Source of the DNA: Planktomarina sp.
GTDB lineage: Bacteria > Pseudomonadota > Alphaproteobacteria > Rhodobacterales > Rhodobacteraceae
Reading direction: 5' to 3'
DNA: 8,365 nucleotides
NCBI GenBank assembly: GCA_022425445.1
Contig: JAKMFM010000126.1
Location: 1-8,365, forward strand
Shown piece by piece: positions 1 to 6,273 of the stretch (the first letter of the stretch is position 1; the number at the start of each line of letters is the position of its first letter). The notes beneath the pieces were generated by a model. It was not told the origin of the DNA and did not search any database. It worked only from the letters and a program-made list of their open reading frames with translations. Made by a program: the position numbers and the translations under genes.

Positions 1-94
1 CTCTGGAATGGAGCATGTGGATGCCATCACCCGCGGTGAGCCTGCGCCGAATCCGGATCGTATGATTTCGATGAAGGTGGCCGCGGATGCGTAA
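1..94 (+). CDS. Peptidyl-prolyl cis-trans isomerase, cyclophilin type (3' end only)
   Basis: This is the C-terminal 30 residues of a protein cut off by the window edge. The frame begins at base 2 and ends with TAA at 92-94. The visible tail contains GMEHVDAITRGEPAPNPDRM, followed by a short hydrophobic beta strand. This is the usual end of bacterial cyclophilins, where 'G(M/W)(E/D)VVDAI..G' is followed by a proline-rich loop and the last strand. Cyclophilins catalyse cis-trans isomerisation of X-Pro peptide bonds. The active site lies upstream of the window, so activity and cellular location cannot be judged here. The stop codon overlaps the start of the next cyclophilin gene (ATGCGTAA, 87-94), which suggests a tandem, translationally coupled pair. 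The family call is fairly sure; the subtype is not determinable. Confidence 0.82.
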   Translation, partial: SGMEHVDAITRGEPAPNPDRMISMKVAADA

Positions 95-635
95 ACTTGC
101 TGCCCTTCTTGCCTGTATTGCCGGGCCCGCGTTTTCTGGCGGTCTTGAGATTGAGGTTATTGGCGAGTCTGTGAGCGGCACGGTGCAAATTGATTTGCTC
201 GAGGATGTAGCCCCGTTGCATTCCGCCCAAATTTTGGCACTGGCAGAGCAGGGCGCTTATGATGGGGTGGTGTTTCACCGCGTGATTGAGGGCTTTATGG
301 CACAGACCGGTGATGTCCGCTTTGGTAAAAATCCACAGGACATGTCGCGTGCAGGTATGGGCGGTTCAGACTTGGGCAATATCCCAGCCGAATTTTCCGA
401 AGTGCCCTTTGACCGCGGCGTGGTGGGCATGGCCCGCTCACAGAGCCCCAATAGCGCTAATAGCCAGTTTTTCATCATGTTCGCGCCGGGCTATTTCCTG
501 AACGGGCAATATACGGTTGTGGGGCGGGTCACCTCGGGGATGGATGTGGTTGATGCGTTGAAGCGTGGGCATCCGCAATCGGGGGCCATCGCCGGTCAGC
601 CCGATGTGATGCAGCGTGTGATTGCGGTGGATTAA
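87..635 (+). CDS. Exported peptidyl-prolyl cis-trans isomerase (cyclophilin)
   Basis: A complete 182-residue cyclophilin-type prolyl isomerase. Residues 1-18 (MRKLAALLACIAGPAFSG) have a short basic start, a hydrophobic core and small residues before a likely cleavage site. They read as a Sec signal peptide, so the enzyme probably works in the periplasm on secreted proteins. The catalytic fold is visible: FHRVI at 63-67 with the active-site Arg, FMAQTGD at 70-76, NSANSQFFIMFA at 122-133 with the Gln-Phe-Phe strand, and YFLNGQYTVVGRV at 136-148. The usual Trp/His near the last motif is not present, as in many bacterial PpiA/PpiB proteins. The ATG lies inside the stop region of the preceding cyclophilin gene, with an AAGG-containing ribosome site at 74-80. 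The gene ends at a strong terminator shared with the convergent gene. Prolyl isomerase is secure; periplasmic location is inferred from the signal sequence. Confidence 0.9.
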   Translation: MRKLAALLACIAGPAFSGGLEIEVIGESVSGTVQIDLLEDVAPLHSAQILALAEQGAYDGVVFHRVIEGFMAQTGDVRFGKNPQDMSRAGMGGSDLGNIPAEFSEVPFDRGVVGMARSQSPNSANSQFFIMFAPGYFLNGQYTVVGRVTSGMDVVDALKRGHPQSGAIAGQPDVMQRVIAVD

Positions 636-676
636 ACCCGGGGCGGTATCAGCCCTCTGACCATAAATTAAAAGAG

Positions 677-707
677 AAAGGCGCGGTGCATATGCCCGCG
701 CCTTTTT
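677..707. terminator. Bidirectional Rho-independent terminator between convergent genes
   Basis: A perfect 10-bp inverted repeat, AAAGGCGCGG at 677-686 and CCGCGCCTTT at 696-705, encloses a 9-base loop (TGCATATGC). On the plus strand the stem runs into a T-rich stretch (703-710, TTTTTCTT). On the minus strand it is followed by a T-rich run read from 676 downwards. It lies between the plus-strand cyclophilin stop (635) and the minus-strand iron-binding protein stop (713), so it can end both transcripts. Confidence 0.88.
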
Positions 708-712
708 CTTGG

Positions 713-1723
713 TCAGCCGTCAAAATCAGCCAATTCGGTGAGGCGCAGCGCCTCTGAGCGAAGTTTGGCAATGGTGCTGAGGTTAACAGTGTCGGCCTTG
801 AAGCTGCCCCAGCTCTGGACCAAAGGATCTGCTTTGGTGCCGGGGGCAATGGGGTATTCATAGTTGTCAGATGCATAAATCTCTTGTGCAGTAGGGGAGG
901 CAAGATAGGCCATTAGGGCCGTGGCCTCGGCCTGATTGGGTGCAGATTTGGTCATCGCCATGCCGGACACATTCACATGTGTGCCGGCTCCCTCAAACAC
1001 AGGAAATTCAATGGAGACGCTGTTGGCCCAGTCTTGCTGTTCGGGATCGGCAAGCATTTGTCCCATATAGTAAGTATTACCAAGGGCAATATCACATTCT
1101 CCCGCCCAAATCGCTTTGACTTGCGCCCGGTCGTTGCCTTGCGGTTTGCGTGCCAGATTGGCTTTCACCGCTTTGAGCCAATTCAATGTGTCTGCTTCGC
1201 CATGGTGATGCAAATAGGCAGCGGTCAGGGCGAGCATATAAGAATGCATGCCGGAGCGGGTGCAAATACGCCCCCGCCATTTGGGATCCGCGAGATCTTC
1301 GTAGCTTGTGACGTCACCGTTTTTGACCCGCGTTTTGGAAGCATAAATGATCCGAGCGCGGGTGGTCAGGCCAAACCAATGATTATTTGGGTCGCGATAA
1401 GCCGCCGGGATGTTTTGCGCGAGGCTGGCGTCTTGAACCGGTTGTGTCAGTCCGGCAGAGACTACATTGTGAAGCCGTGAGATATCCGTGGTGAACACCA
1501 AGTCCGCCGGCGAGCGTTTGCCCTCGGCCCGCAAACGCTCAATCATACCTTTGTTGAGAAATGCGACATTGACTGCAATGCCGGTCTGTTCGGTGAACCC
1601 ATCCATCAAAGGTTGGATCAATGCAGGTTCACGGTAGGAATAGACGTTGACCTCCTGCGCGGCCATAGGACTGGCCAGGGCAAAGGCGCAAACTGTAAGG
1701 GCTGCGGTGCGAAAATAGAACAT
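713..1723 (-). CDS. Periplasmic Fe3+ ABC transporter substrate-binding protein (FbpA/FutA-like)
   Basis: A 336-residue periplasmic ligand-binding protein that should capture ferric iron and hand it to an ABC permease. The frame stays open upstream to 1828, but ATG at 1721-1723 is preferred. It has GGAG (1730-1733) six bases upstream and begins a clear Sec signal peptide (MFYFRTAALTVCAFALASPMAAQ), whereas the longer form would overlap mazG and bury that signal. Mature-protein hallmarks of the FutA/FbpA family are NVYSYREPALIQPLMDGFTE (26-45), ADLVFTTDISRL (73-84), a GNTYYMG segment (215-221) with the paired tyrosines that bind Fe3+ in this family, and a Cys pair (C154, C210) that could form a disulfide. 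No permease or ATPase gene adjoins it, so its partners must lie elsewhere. The downstream boundary is a terminator and the upstream side carries its own promoter and an IscR-like site. Iron is the family-based prediction; another metal or small anion is less likely. Confidence 0.88.
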   Translation of the reverse strand: MFYFRTAALTVCAFALASPMAAQEVNVYSYREPALIQPLMDGFTEQTGIAVNVAFLNKGMIERLRAEGKRSPADLVFTTDISRLHNVVSAGLTQPVQDASLAQNIPAAYRDPNNHWFGLTTRARIIYASKTRVKNGDVTSYEDLADPKWRGRICTRSGMHSYMLALTAAYLHHHGEADTLNWLKAVKANLARKPQGNDRAQVKAIWAGECDIALGNTYYMGQMLADPEQQDWANSVSIEFPVFEGAGTHVNVSGMAMTKSAPNQAEATALMAYLASPTAQEIYASDNYEYPIAPGTKADPLVQSWGSFKADTVNLSTIAKLRSEALRLTELADFDG

Positions 1724-1747
1724 GAGTGTCTCCAAGGTTGCTGGGGA

Positions 1748-1776
1748 ATTATACTCGAGTATTTTTGTCAGATCAA
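1748..1776 (-). promoter_or_regulatory. Predicted sigma70-type promoter of the Fe3+-binding protein gene
   Basis: Reading the minus strand, a -35-like TTGATC (1776-1771) is separated by exactly 17 bases from a perfect -10 TATAAT (1753-1748). Transcription would start near 1741, giving a leader of about 18 bases that contains the GGAG ribosome site. The promoter lies in the 65-base gap after mazG, so the iron gene can be transcribed independently. Confidence 0.7.
1751..1762. repeat. Perfect 12-bp palindrome over the -10/spacer of the iron gene promoter
   Basis: ATACTCGAGTAT is its own reverse complement and overlaps the -10 box and the end of the spacer. Each half reads ATACTCGAGT, close to the ATATCCGAGT arm of the larger operator at 1776-1800. 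It may be a second, half-site contact for the same regulator. The sequence is certain; the function is inferred. Confidence 0.45.
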
Positions 1777-1800
1777 TACCTGATTGTTTTACTCGGATAT
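1776..1800 (-). promoter_or_regulatory. IscR-type (iron/Fe-S responsive) operator candidate
   Basis: On the minus strand an imperfect 25-bp palindrome has left arm ATATCCGAGT (1800-1791), centre AAAAC, and right arm AATCAGGTAT (1785-1776). Compared from memory with the E. coli IscR type 1 half-sites ATASYYGACT and AGTCRRSTAT, 22 of 25 positions fit. It abuts and shares one base with the -35 of the iron-binding protein gene, where a bound regulator could block or alter polymerase binding. Its left arm also encodes the last residues and stop of mazG. IscR-type regulators are known in Rhodobacteraceae. Assignment to IscR rather than another iron regulator is inference. Confidence 0.55.
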
Positions 1801-2601
1801 TTTTTCTTCCCGCTTGACTGCATCCCACAGCGCATCCATTTCGGCGAGGGTTGACTGCGAGGGGGCTCGCCCATCTTGTTGAAGTTTGTCTTCAACCGAA
1901 TTGAAACGGAGTGTAAATTTTTTATTGGCGTCTCGTAGCGACTGCTCGGGGTCAATGCCCAAATGCCGGGCCAGATTGGCCATTACGAACAGCAAATCAC
2001 CGAATTCTTCATGACGATGCGTGGCGCTTTTTGCCTCTTTCAACTCAGCTATTTCCTCACGCAGCTTGTCCAGCACTTGCTCGACATCTGGCCAGTCAAA
2101 GCCCACCCGCGCCGCGCGCTTTTGTAATTTGACCGCCCGTGTTAACGCCGGCAAACCAAGGGCGACACCGTCTAAAGCGCGGGTTTGATCGGCCTGCGCG
2201 CGTTCCGCAGCCTTAATGGTTTCCCAGTCAATGGTTTGCTGTGCCGCGGATTTATCCCGCGATTGAGTGCCAAAAACATGCGGATGTCGGGCCACCATTT
2301 TGTCGCTGATCGCATCCGCAACGCTTTGAAAGGTGAAAAGCCCTTGCTCCTCTCCGATTGCAGTGTGATAGACCGTTTGCAGCAGTAAATCGCCCAGTTC
2401 TCCTTTCAAATCGGCCATATCGCCCCGTGCAATGGCATCGGCCACCTCATAGGCTTCTTCGATCGTATAGGGGGCAATGGAGTTGAAATCTTGCTCAATG
2501 TCCCAAGGGCAGCCTGTTTCAGGGTCGCGCAGGCGTCGCATGATATAAAGCAACCGTTCAATGCCCCCATCTTTTGCATGTCGCAGATCGTCATTCTTCA
2601 T
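1789..2601 (-). CDS. mazG: Nucleoside triphosphate pyrophosphohydrolase MazG
   Basis: A 270-residue, two-domain all-alpha NTP pyrophosphohydrolase that hydrolyses (d)NTPs to NMPs and pyrophosphate, a cytoplasmic house-cleaning role against abnormal nucleotides. The N-terminal GGIERLLYIMRRLRDPETGCPWD (12-34) is diagnostic of MazG. The first MazG domain has the Mg2+-binding set IEEAYEVADAI (47-57) and GELGDLLLQTVYH (67-79). The second repeats it as LREEIAELKEA (180-190) and EEFGDLLFVMANLARHLGIDPEQSLRDANKKFTLRF (as two blocks, 198-216 and 217-233). Both domains therefore look intact, and the length is normal for the family. ATG at 2601 has GGAG (2609-2612) seven bases upstream. The gene diverges from the amidohydrolase gene with 49 bases between starts. 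No terminator follows it, so read-through into the iron-binding protein gene is possible. The stop codon lies inside the operator candidate. Confidence 0.95.
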   Translation of the reverse strand: MKNDDLRHAKDGGIERLLYIMRRLRDPETGCPWDIEQDFNSIAPYTIEEAYEVADAIARGDMADLKGELGDLLLQTVYHTAIGEEQGLFTFQSVADAISDKMVARHPHVFGTQSRDKSAAQQTIDWETIKAAERAQADQTRALDGVALGLPALTRAVKLQKRAARVGFDWPDVEQVLDKLREEIAELKEAKSATHRHEEFGDLLFVMANLARHLGIDPEQSLRDANKKFTLRFNSVEDKLQQDGRAPSQSTLAEMDALWDAVKREEKISE

Positions 2602-2650
2602 TGCGTTGCTCCATCAATTCCGCTTTTCTGAGCTCATAAGGAGCCAGCCC

Positions 2651-3817
2651 ATGCCAATCGTCAACCGTATCGCCGAATTTGCCGAGGATATGAAAGCCTG
2701 GCGCCGCCATTTGCATCAAAATCCAGAGCTCGGGTTTGACTGCCATGAGACCGCGGCTTTCGTGGAGGAGCGTTTGCGAGACTTTGGCATCAACGAAATC
2801 CATAGTGGTATTGCACAATCAGGCTTGGTGGCTTTGATACATGGGCGTGCGCCCGGCCCGGTGATTGGCCTGCGCGCCGATATGGACGCGCTGCCAATTG
2901 AAGAAGCCACCGGGGCCGCCTACGCCAGTCAAATTCCTGGGAAGATGCATGCCTGTGGTCATGATGGCCATACCACAATGTTGCTTGGCGCGGCGCGCTA
3001 CTTGGCGGAAACGCGAAATTTTGCGGGCACTGTCGCCTTAATTTTTCAGCCTGCCGAGGAAAATGGCGGCGGCGGTGAGGTTATGGTGCAAGAGGGAATT
3101 ATAGAGCGTTTCGCCATCGAAACTGTTTATGCGCTCCATTGCGAGCCAGGCGCGCCAGCGGGACAATTGAGCACAACGCCAGGTCCGATTATGGCTGCGG
3201 TGGATACATTTGAAGTGTATATCACGGGGCAGGGCGGACATGGGGCCATGCCGCATTTGGCCGTTGATGCCATCCCGGCTGCTGTGTCGATCACCCAGGC
3301 CTTTCAAACCATCGTCAGCCGCAATCATAACGCGGTGGAGGACTTGGTGGTCAGTGTGACGCAAATTCACGCCGGCACCATCGACAATGTGATCAATGAC
3401 AGCGCCTTCGTCGGCGGCACGGTGCGCAGTTTTGCCGCTCCGGTACAGGATATGGTGGAGCGGCGGATGCGTGAAATTTGTGCCGGGCATGCGGCTGCGT
3501 TTGCGGTTGATGTGACCTGTACCTACACCCGCGGCTATCCTGCGACGATCAATGCGCCCGAACAATCTGCCTTTGCCAGTCAAGTGGCCGAAGAGATTTG
3601 CGGGACGGCTCTACTGGAGACCGATCGGACCCGTGAGATGGGGGCAGAGGATTTTTCCTACCTTTTGGAGAAACGGCCGGGGTGCTATTTGTTTTTAGGG
3701 CAGGGCGCGGGGGCCGCTTGGCACAACCCGGCCTTTGATTTTAATGATGAGGTATCGCCGGTTGGCGCCTCATTCTTTGCGCGCTTGGTGGAGCGTGCGC
3801 AACCTTTGGAGCAGTAA
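2651..3817 (+). CDS. M20-family (M20D) metal-dependent amidohydrolase, hippurate/N-acyl-amino-acid hydrolase type
   Basis: A 388-residue enzyme that hydrolyses the amide bond of N-acylated amino acids or amines. The frame is open back to 2561, but ATG 2651 is chosen: AAGGAG (2638-2643) sits seven bases upstream and the family N-terminus (WRRHLHQNPELGF, 17-29) follows directly. Family motifs in order are RADMDALPIEE (75-85), MHACGHDGHTTMLLGAARYL (99-118), FQPAEENGGGGEVMVQEG (132-149), ALHCEP (161-166), GGHGAMPH (195-202) in the lid/dimerisation domain, MGAEDFSYLL (330-339), and WHNPAFDFND (357-366). The expected M20D metal ligands are all present: C102, H104, E136/E137, H163 and H358. There is no signal peptide, so it is cytoplasmic. 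The gene abuts speB (TAA followed at once by ATG), so co-transcription is very likely. The natural substrate is unknown; the neighbouring ureohydrolases make an N-acyl amine or guanidino compound plausible. Confidence 0.93.
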   Translation: MPIVNRIAEFAEDMKAWRRHLHQNPELGFDCHETAAFVEERLRDFGINEIHSGIAQSGLVALIHGRAPGPVIGLRADMDALPIEEATGAAYASQIPGKMHACGHDGHTTMLLGAARYLAETRNFAGTVALIFQPAEENGGGGEVMVQEGIIERFAIETVYALHCEPGAPAGQLSTTPGPIMAAVDTFEVYITGQGGHGAMPHLAVDAIPAAVSITQAFQTIVSRNHNAVEDLVVSVTQIHAGTIDNVINDSAFVGGTVRSFAAPVQDMVERRMREICAGHAAAFAVDVTCTYTRGYPATINAPEQSAFASQVAEEICGTALLETDRTREMGAEDFSYLLEKRPGCYLFLGQGAGAAWHNPAFDFNDEVSPVGASFFARLVERAQPLEQ

Positions 3818-4789
3818 ATGGCCTTGAAAGATGCAGCAAATGACGTAGATAATGCCATCGTGCGCGAGGGCTACAAAGGCATGTCCTTTGAAAATGCGTT
3901 TAGTGGCGCTTTATCTTTCATGCGGCGTCGCTATTCAAAAGATCTGACCGGCGTGGATCTTGCTGTCACAGGTGTACCGTTTGATCAGGCGGTGACCAAC
4001 CGTCCGGGAACAAGGCTAGGCCCGCGCGCAATCCGCGAAGCGAGCACCTTGCAGCCCTGTGACCCACCCTATGGGTGGGATATAAACCCGTTGGCGGATT
4101 TTAACATTTGTGATTATGGGGATTTGGCCTTTGATTATGCCAATATCCCTGCCTTTCCCGCAGCTTTGCAGGCGCATATCTCTGGTATTCTCGCACAGGG
4201 CCCCGGCAGTTTGACCCTGGGCGGCGATCATTACATCACCTTTCCTATTCTGCGAGCCTATGCGGAAAAATATGGGCCTATGGGTTTGATTCAATTTGAC
4301 GCCCATTCCGATACTTGGCCCGATGATGACCCGGACCGTGTGGATCATGGGACCATGTTTTATAAGGCCGTCAAGGAAGGGATCGTAGATGTCAAACGCT
4401 CCGTTCAGGTCGGCATTCGCACCCAAAATGATTATGACGCTGGTGTGCGTGTCATAGATGCGCCCACAGTGCATGAGCAGGGCTGGCAGGCCACGGTGGA
4501 TCAGATCAAGACGATCGTGGGGGATCACCCCACCTACCTCACCTTTGATATCGATAGCCTCGACCCTGCCTTTGCCCCAGGCACGGGCACACCTGTTTGG
4601 GGCGGGCTGTCATCGGCTCAGGCCGCCGCAATTTTGCGGGGTTTGCGGGGCATTAATATGGTTGGCGGTGATGTGGTTGAGGTTTCACCACCCTTTGATA
4701 CCACAGGCGCCACTGCGATTGCTGGGGCGCATGTGGGCATGGAACTCATGTGCTTATACTGCTGGAACCTGCGGGCGCTGCGGGGCTAA
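3818..4789 (+). CDS. speB: Agmatinase (ureohydrolase family)
   Basis: A 323-residue binuclear-manganese ureohydrolase, predicted to convert agmatine to putrescine and urea. All six metal ligands are present: H138 (GGDH), D161, H163 and D165 (FDAHSD), and D244 and D246 (FDID). LDPAFAPGTGTPVWGGL (248-264) and VVEVSPPFD (286-294) complete the fold. The stretch DHGTMFYKAVKEGIVD (176-191) closely matches E. coli SpeB (DHGTMFYTAPKEGLID, from memory), as do GVPFD (52-56) and the 'RxGxRxGPxAIR' loop (62-73). This favours agmatinase over arginase. It lacks a signal sequence. The ATG directly follows the amidohydrolase stop, with GGAG (3808-3811) six bases upstream, so the two are coupled. The following gene is a second, diverged ureohydrolase. 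Another guanidino amine as substrate cannot be excluded. Confidence 0.9.
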   Translation: MALKDAANDVDNAIVREGYKGMSFENAFSGALSFMRRRYSKDLTGVDLAVTGVPFDQAVTNRPGTRLGPRAIREASTLQPCDPPYGWDINPLADFNICDYGDLAFDYANIPAFPAALQAHISGILAQGPGSLTLGGDHYITFPILRAYAEKYGPMGLIQFDAHSDTWPDDDPDRVDHGTMFYKAVKEGIVDVKRSVQVGIRTQNDYDAGVRVIDAPTVHEQGWQATVDQIKTIVGDHPTYLTFDIDSLDPAFAPGTGTPVWGGLSSAQAAAILRGLRGINMVGGDVVEVSPPFDTTGATAIAGAHVGMELMCLYCWNLRALRG

Positions 4790-4873
4790 CTCTCGGCACA
4801 AAATTCTGGCGTAAGATTTTGATTGCCACAGCCCCATATCCCTCGCAAACTGGCGCAAAACAAAGGATACCCA

Positions 4874-5815
4874 ATGCCCAACCAACCAATTTCTGGCAAT
4901 GATCTGGCCCGTTTTTCTGGGCCGCAAACCTTTATGCGCCTGCCAGAGGTGCAAAGCCCTGAGGGGTTGGATGTGGTTTTCATGGGTATTCCCATGGACA
5001 TTGGCACCTCTTGGCGCTCTGGTACGCGGTTTGGACCCAAGCAAATTCGTCAAGAAAGCGCGATGATCCGCCCGTATAATGTGCAAACTGGCGCTGCGCC
5101 TTTTGACAGCCTGCAAATGGCCGATATGGGAGACGTGGCAATCAACACGTTCAGCCTGGCGGAAAGTTTAAAAATTATTGAATCTGCCTATGACGGTCTG
5201 CATGACTACCCGGTGGTACCGGCCACGCTTGGCGGGGATCATTCTTTGACCCTGCCAATCCTGCGCTCGATTGCGAAAAAGCACGGGCCGGTGGCTTTGG
5301 TGCATATCGATGCGCATGCGGATGTGAACGATGAGATGTTTGGTGAGCGTGAAACCCATGGGACGGTGTTCCGCCGCGCCTATGAGGAAAGGCTGCTCGT
5401 TCCCGATCTTGTGTATCAAATCGGCCTGCGCGGCACAGGGTACACTGCGGAAGATTTTTCCGAGGCCGCGGGTTGGGGCTTTAATATGATCACCGCACCC
5501 GAGATTTGGCATAAGTCGCTGACCCCCTTGGGCCAGGAAATTAGCCAAGCCATTGGGGATCATCCCTGTTATTTGACCTATGATATCGACAGTCTTGATC
5601 CGGCCTATGCCCCGGGCACCGGCACGCCAGAGATTGGCGGGCTGACCACTCCTCAGGCGATGGAGCTGATCCGCGCCCTGCGCGGATTGAATATCGTAGG
5701 GTTTGATATGGTTGAAGTCAGCCCTATGTATGACACCTCGGGCAATACGGCCCTGACGGCCGCGAATTTGATGTTTGAGATCTTGAGCATCCTGCCCGGT
5801 GTTGCGTATCGTTGA
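4874..5815 (+). CDS. gbuA: Guanidinobutyrase (4-guanidinobutyrate ureohydrolase)
   Basis: A 313-residue ureohydrolase, predicted to split 4-guanidinobutyrate into 4-aminobutyrate (GABA) and urea. Metal ligands are complete: H123 (GGDH), D146, H148 and D150 (IDAHAD), and D237 and D239 (YDID). Several stretches match Pseudomonas GbuA as I remember it, rather than SpeB: SGTRFGP (49-55), MIRPYN (64-69), TGAAPFDSL (72-80), GDVAINTF (86-93), HADVNDEMFGE (148-158), GYTAEDF (189-195) and WHKSLTPL (212-219). The start is set at 4874 because AAAGGA (4862-4867) lies six bases upstream; an in-frame TTG at 4823 would add 17 poorly conserved residues. An 84-base gap separates it from speB, with no clear terminator or promoter. 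GABA from this step can enter succinate metabolism. Guanidinopropionase is the main alternative. No GbuR-like regulator gene is in the window. Confidence 0.83.
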   Translation: MPNQPISGNDLARFSGPQTFMRLPEVQSPEGLDVVFMGIPMDIGTSWRSGTRFGPKQIRQESAMIRPYNVQTGAAPFDSLQMADMGDVAINTFSLAESLKIIESAYDGLHDYPVVPATLGGDHSLTLPILRSIAKKHGPVALVHIDAHADVNDEMFGERETHGTVFRRAYEERLLVPDLVYQIGLRGTGYTAEDFSEAAGWGFNMITAPEIWHKSLTPLGQEISQAIGDHPCYLTYDIDSLDPAYAPGTGTPEIGGLTTPQAMELIRALRGLNIVGFDMVEVSPMYDTSGNTALTAANLMFEILSILPGVAYR

Positions 5816-5826
5816 GGGACTAGCCT

Positions 5827-6213
5827 TTGATTAAAATTTTTGTTTTGGCGCTGGCAGGTTTTGCGGGCTTGCAATTGGCGGCGCGCTTCTGGCCGATGGT
5901 GGCTTCGGACTGGCCGGGCGCGCCCATGGCAGCGGGCCAAACCGTGCAAACCCATCTCAGTGGCTTTTATATTCGCCGGGACGATCTGTCCTTGACGCAG
6001 ATCCAAGACCGCATTTTGGCCACTCCGCGCCATGCGGTTTTCATGCACGAGCCCCGGCTCAAAGTGGTCCTGAGATCACGTGTCTGGGGTTTTAAAGACA
6101 TTGTCGAGCTGTGGCGCGATGAGAGCGGCACGCATCTGAGGGGCTACTCAACGATCGGTGGGTCTGACTGGGGCAGCAATAAAAAGCGGATTAAGGCTTG
6201 GATTGCCGATTAA
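5827..6213 (+). CDS. DUF1499 family protein with N-terminal membrane segment
   Basis: A 128-residue protein of unknown function. The C-terminal half, LKVVLRSRVWGFKDIVELW (78-96) followed by a G(T)HLRGYSTIGGSDWGSNKKRI stretch (101-122), fits the DUF1499 pattern: two beta strands, then 'S.S..G.SD.G.N..RI'. Residues 3-19 (KIFVLALAGFAGLQLAA) form a hydrophobic helix that could be a membrane anchor or uncleaved signal. The start is TTG at 5827: the preceding in-frame codons include a stop (5821), GAGGGA (5814-5819) lies seven bases upstream, and the first ATG would remove the hydrophobic helix. The ribosome site overlaps the gbuA stop, so it is probably translated from the same transcript, though a role in guanidino metabolism is not implied. 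The family has no established function that I know of. Confidence 0.75.
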   Translation: MIKIFVLALAGFAGLQLAARFWPMVASDWPGAPMAAGQTVQTHLSGFYIRRDDLSLTQIQDRILATPRHAVFMHEPRLKVVLRSRVWGFKDIVELWRDESGTHLRGYSTIGGSDWGSNKKRIKAWIAD

Positions 6214-6273
6214 AATCGCGCCCAAAGCCCTGCCCCCTCTTGACCCCGCAGGCGACATAGGCGAGCTGAAGGC

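Noticed and set aside
977..1480. A 167-codon plus-strand frame opposite the iron-binding protein gene
   Set aside because: It lies antisense to a gene with clear family motifs and a signal peptide, and its translation has no recognisable domain.
2602..2650. Divergent promoter pair between mazG and the amidohydrolase gene
   Set aside because: Promoters are expected near here, but the 49-base gap is mostly the two ribosome sites and I found no -35/-10 pair worth calling; they may lie inside the opposing genes.
3038..3583. A 181-codon open frame on the minus strand inside the amidohydrolase gene
   Set aside because: It lies wholly antisense to a well-conserved metallohydrolase, shows no recognisable domain, and is explained by the codon bias of the real gene.
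4016..4528. A 170-codon minus-strand frame inside speB
   Set aside because: It is antisense to conserved agmatinase motifs and shows no family resemblance or credible upstream signals.
4790..4873. Possible terminator or promoter between speB and gbuA
   Set aside because: The AAAATTCT/AAGATTTT inverted repeat has two mismatches and no GC stem, and no -35/-10 pair with acceptable spacing was found.
6214..6273. Promoter for prfA in the 60-base gap, starting at TTGACC (6239-6244)
   Set aside because: The TTGACC is -35-like, but no -10-like hexamer lies 15-19 bases downstream.
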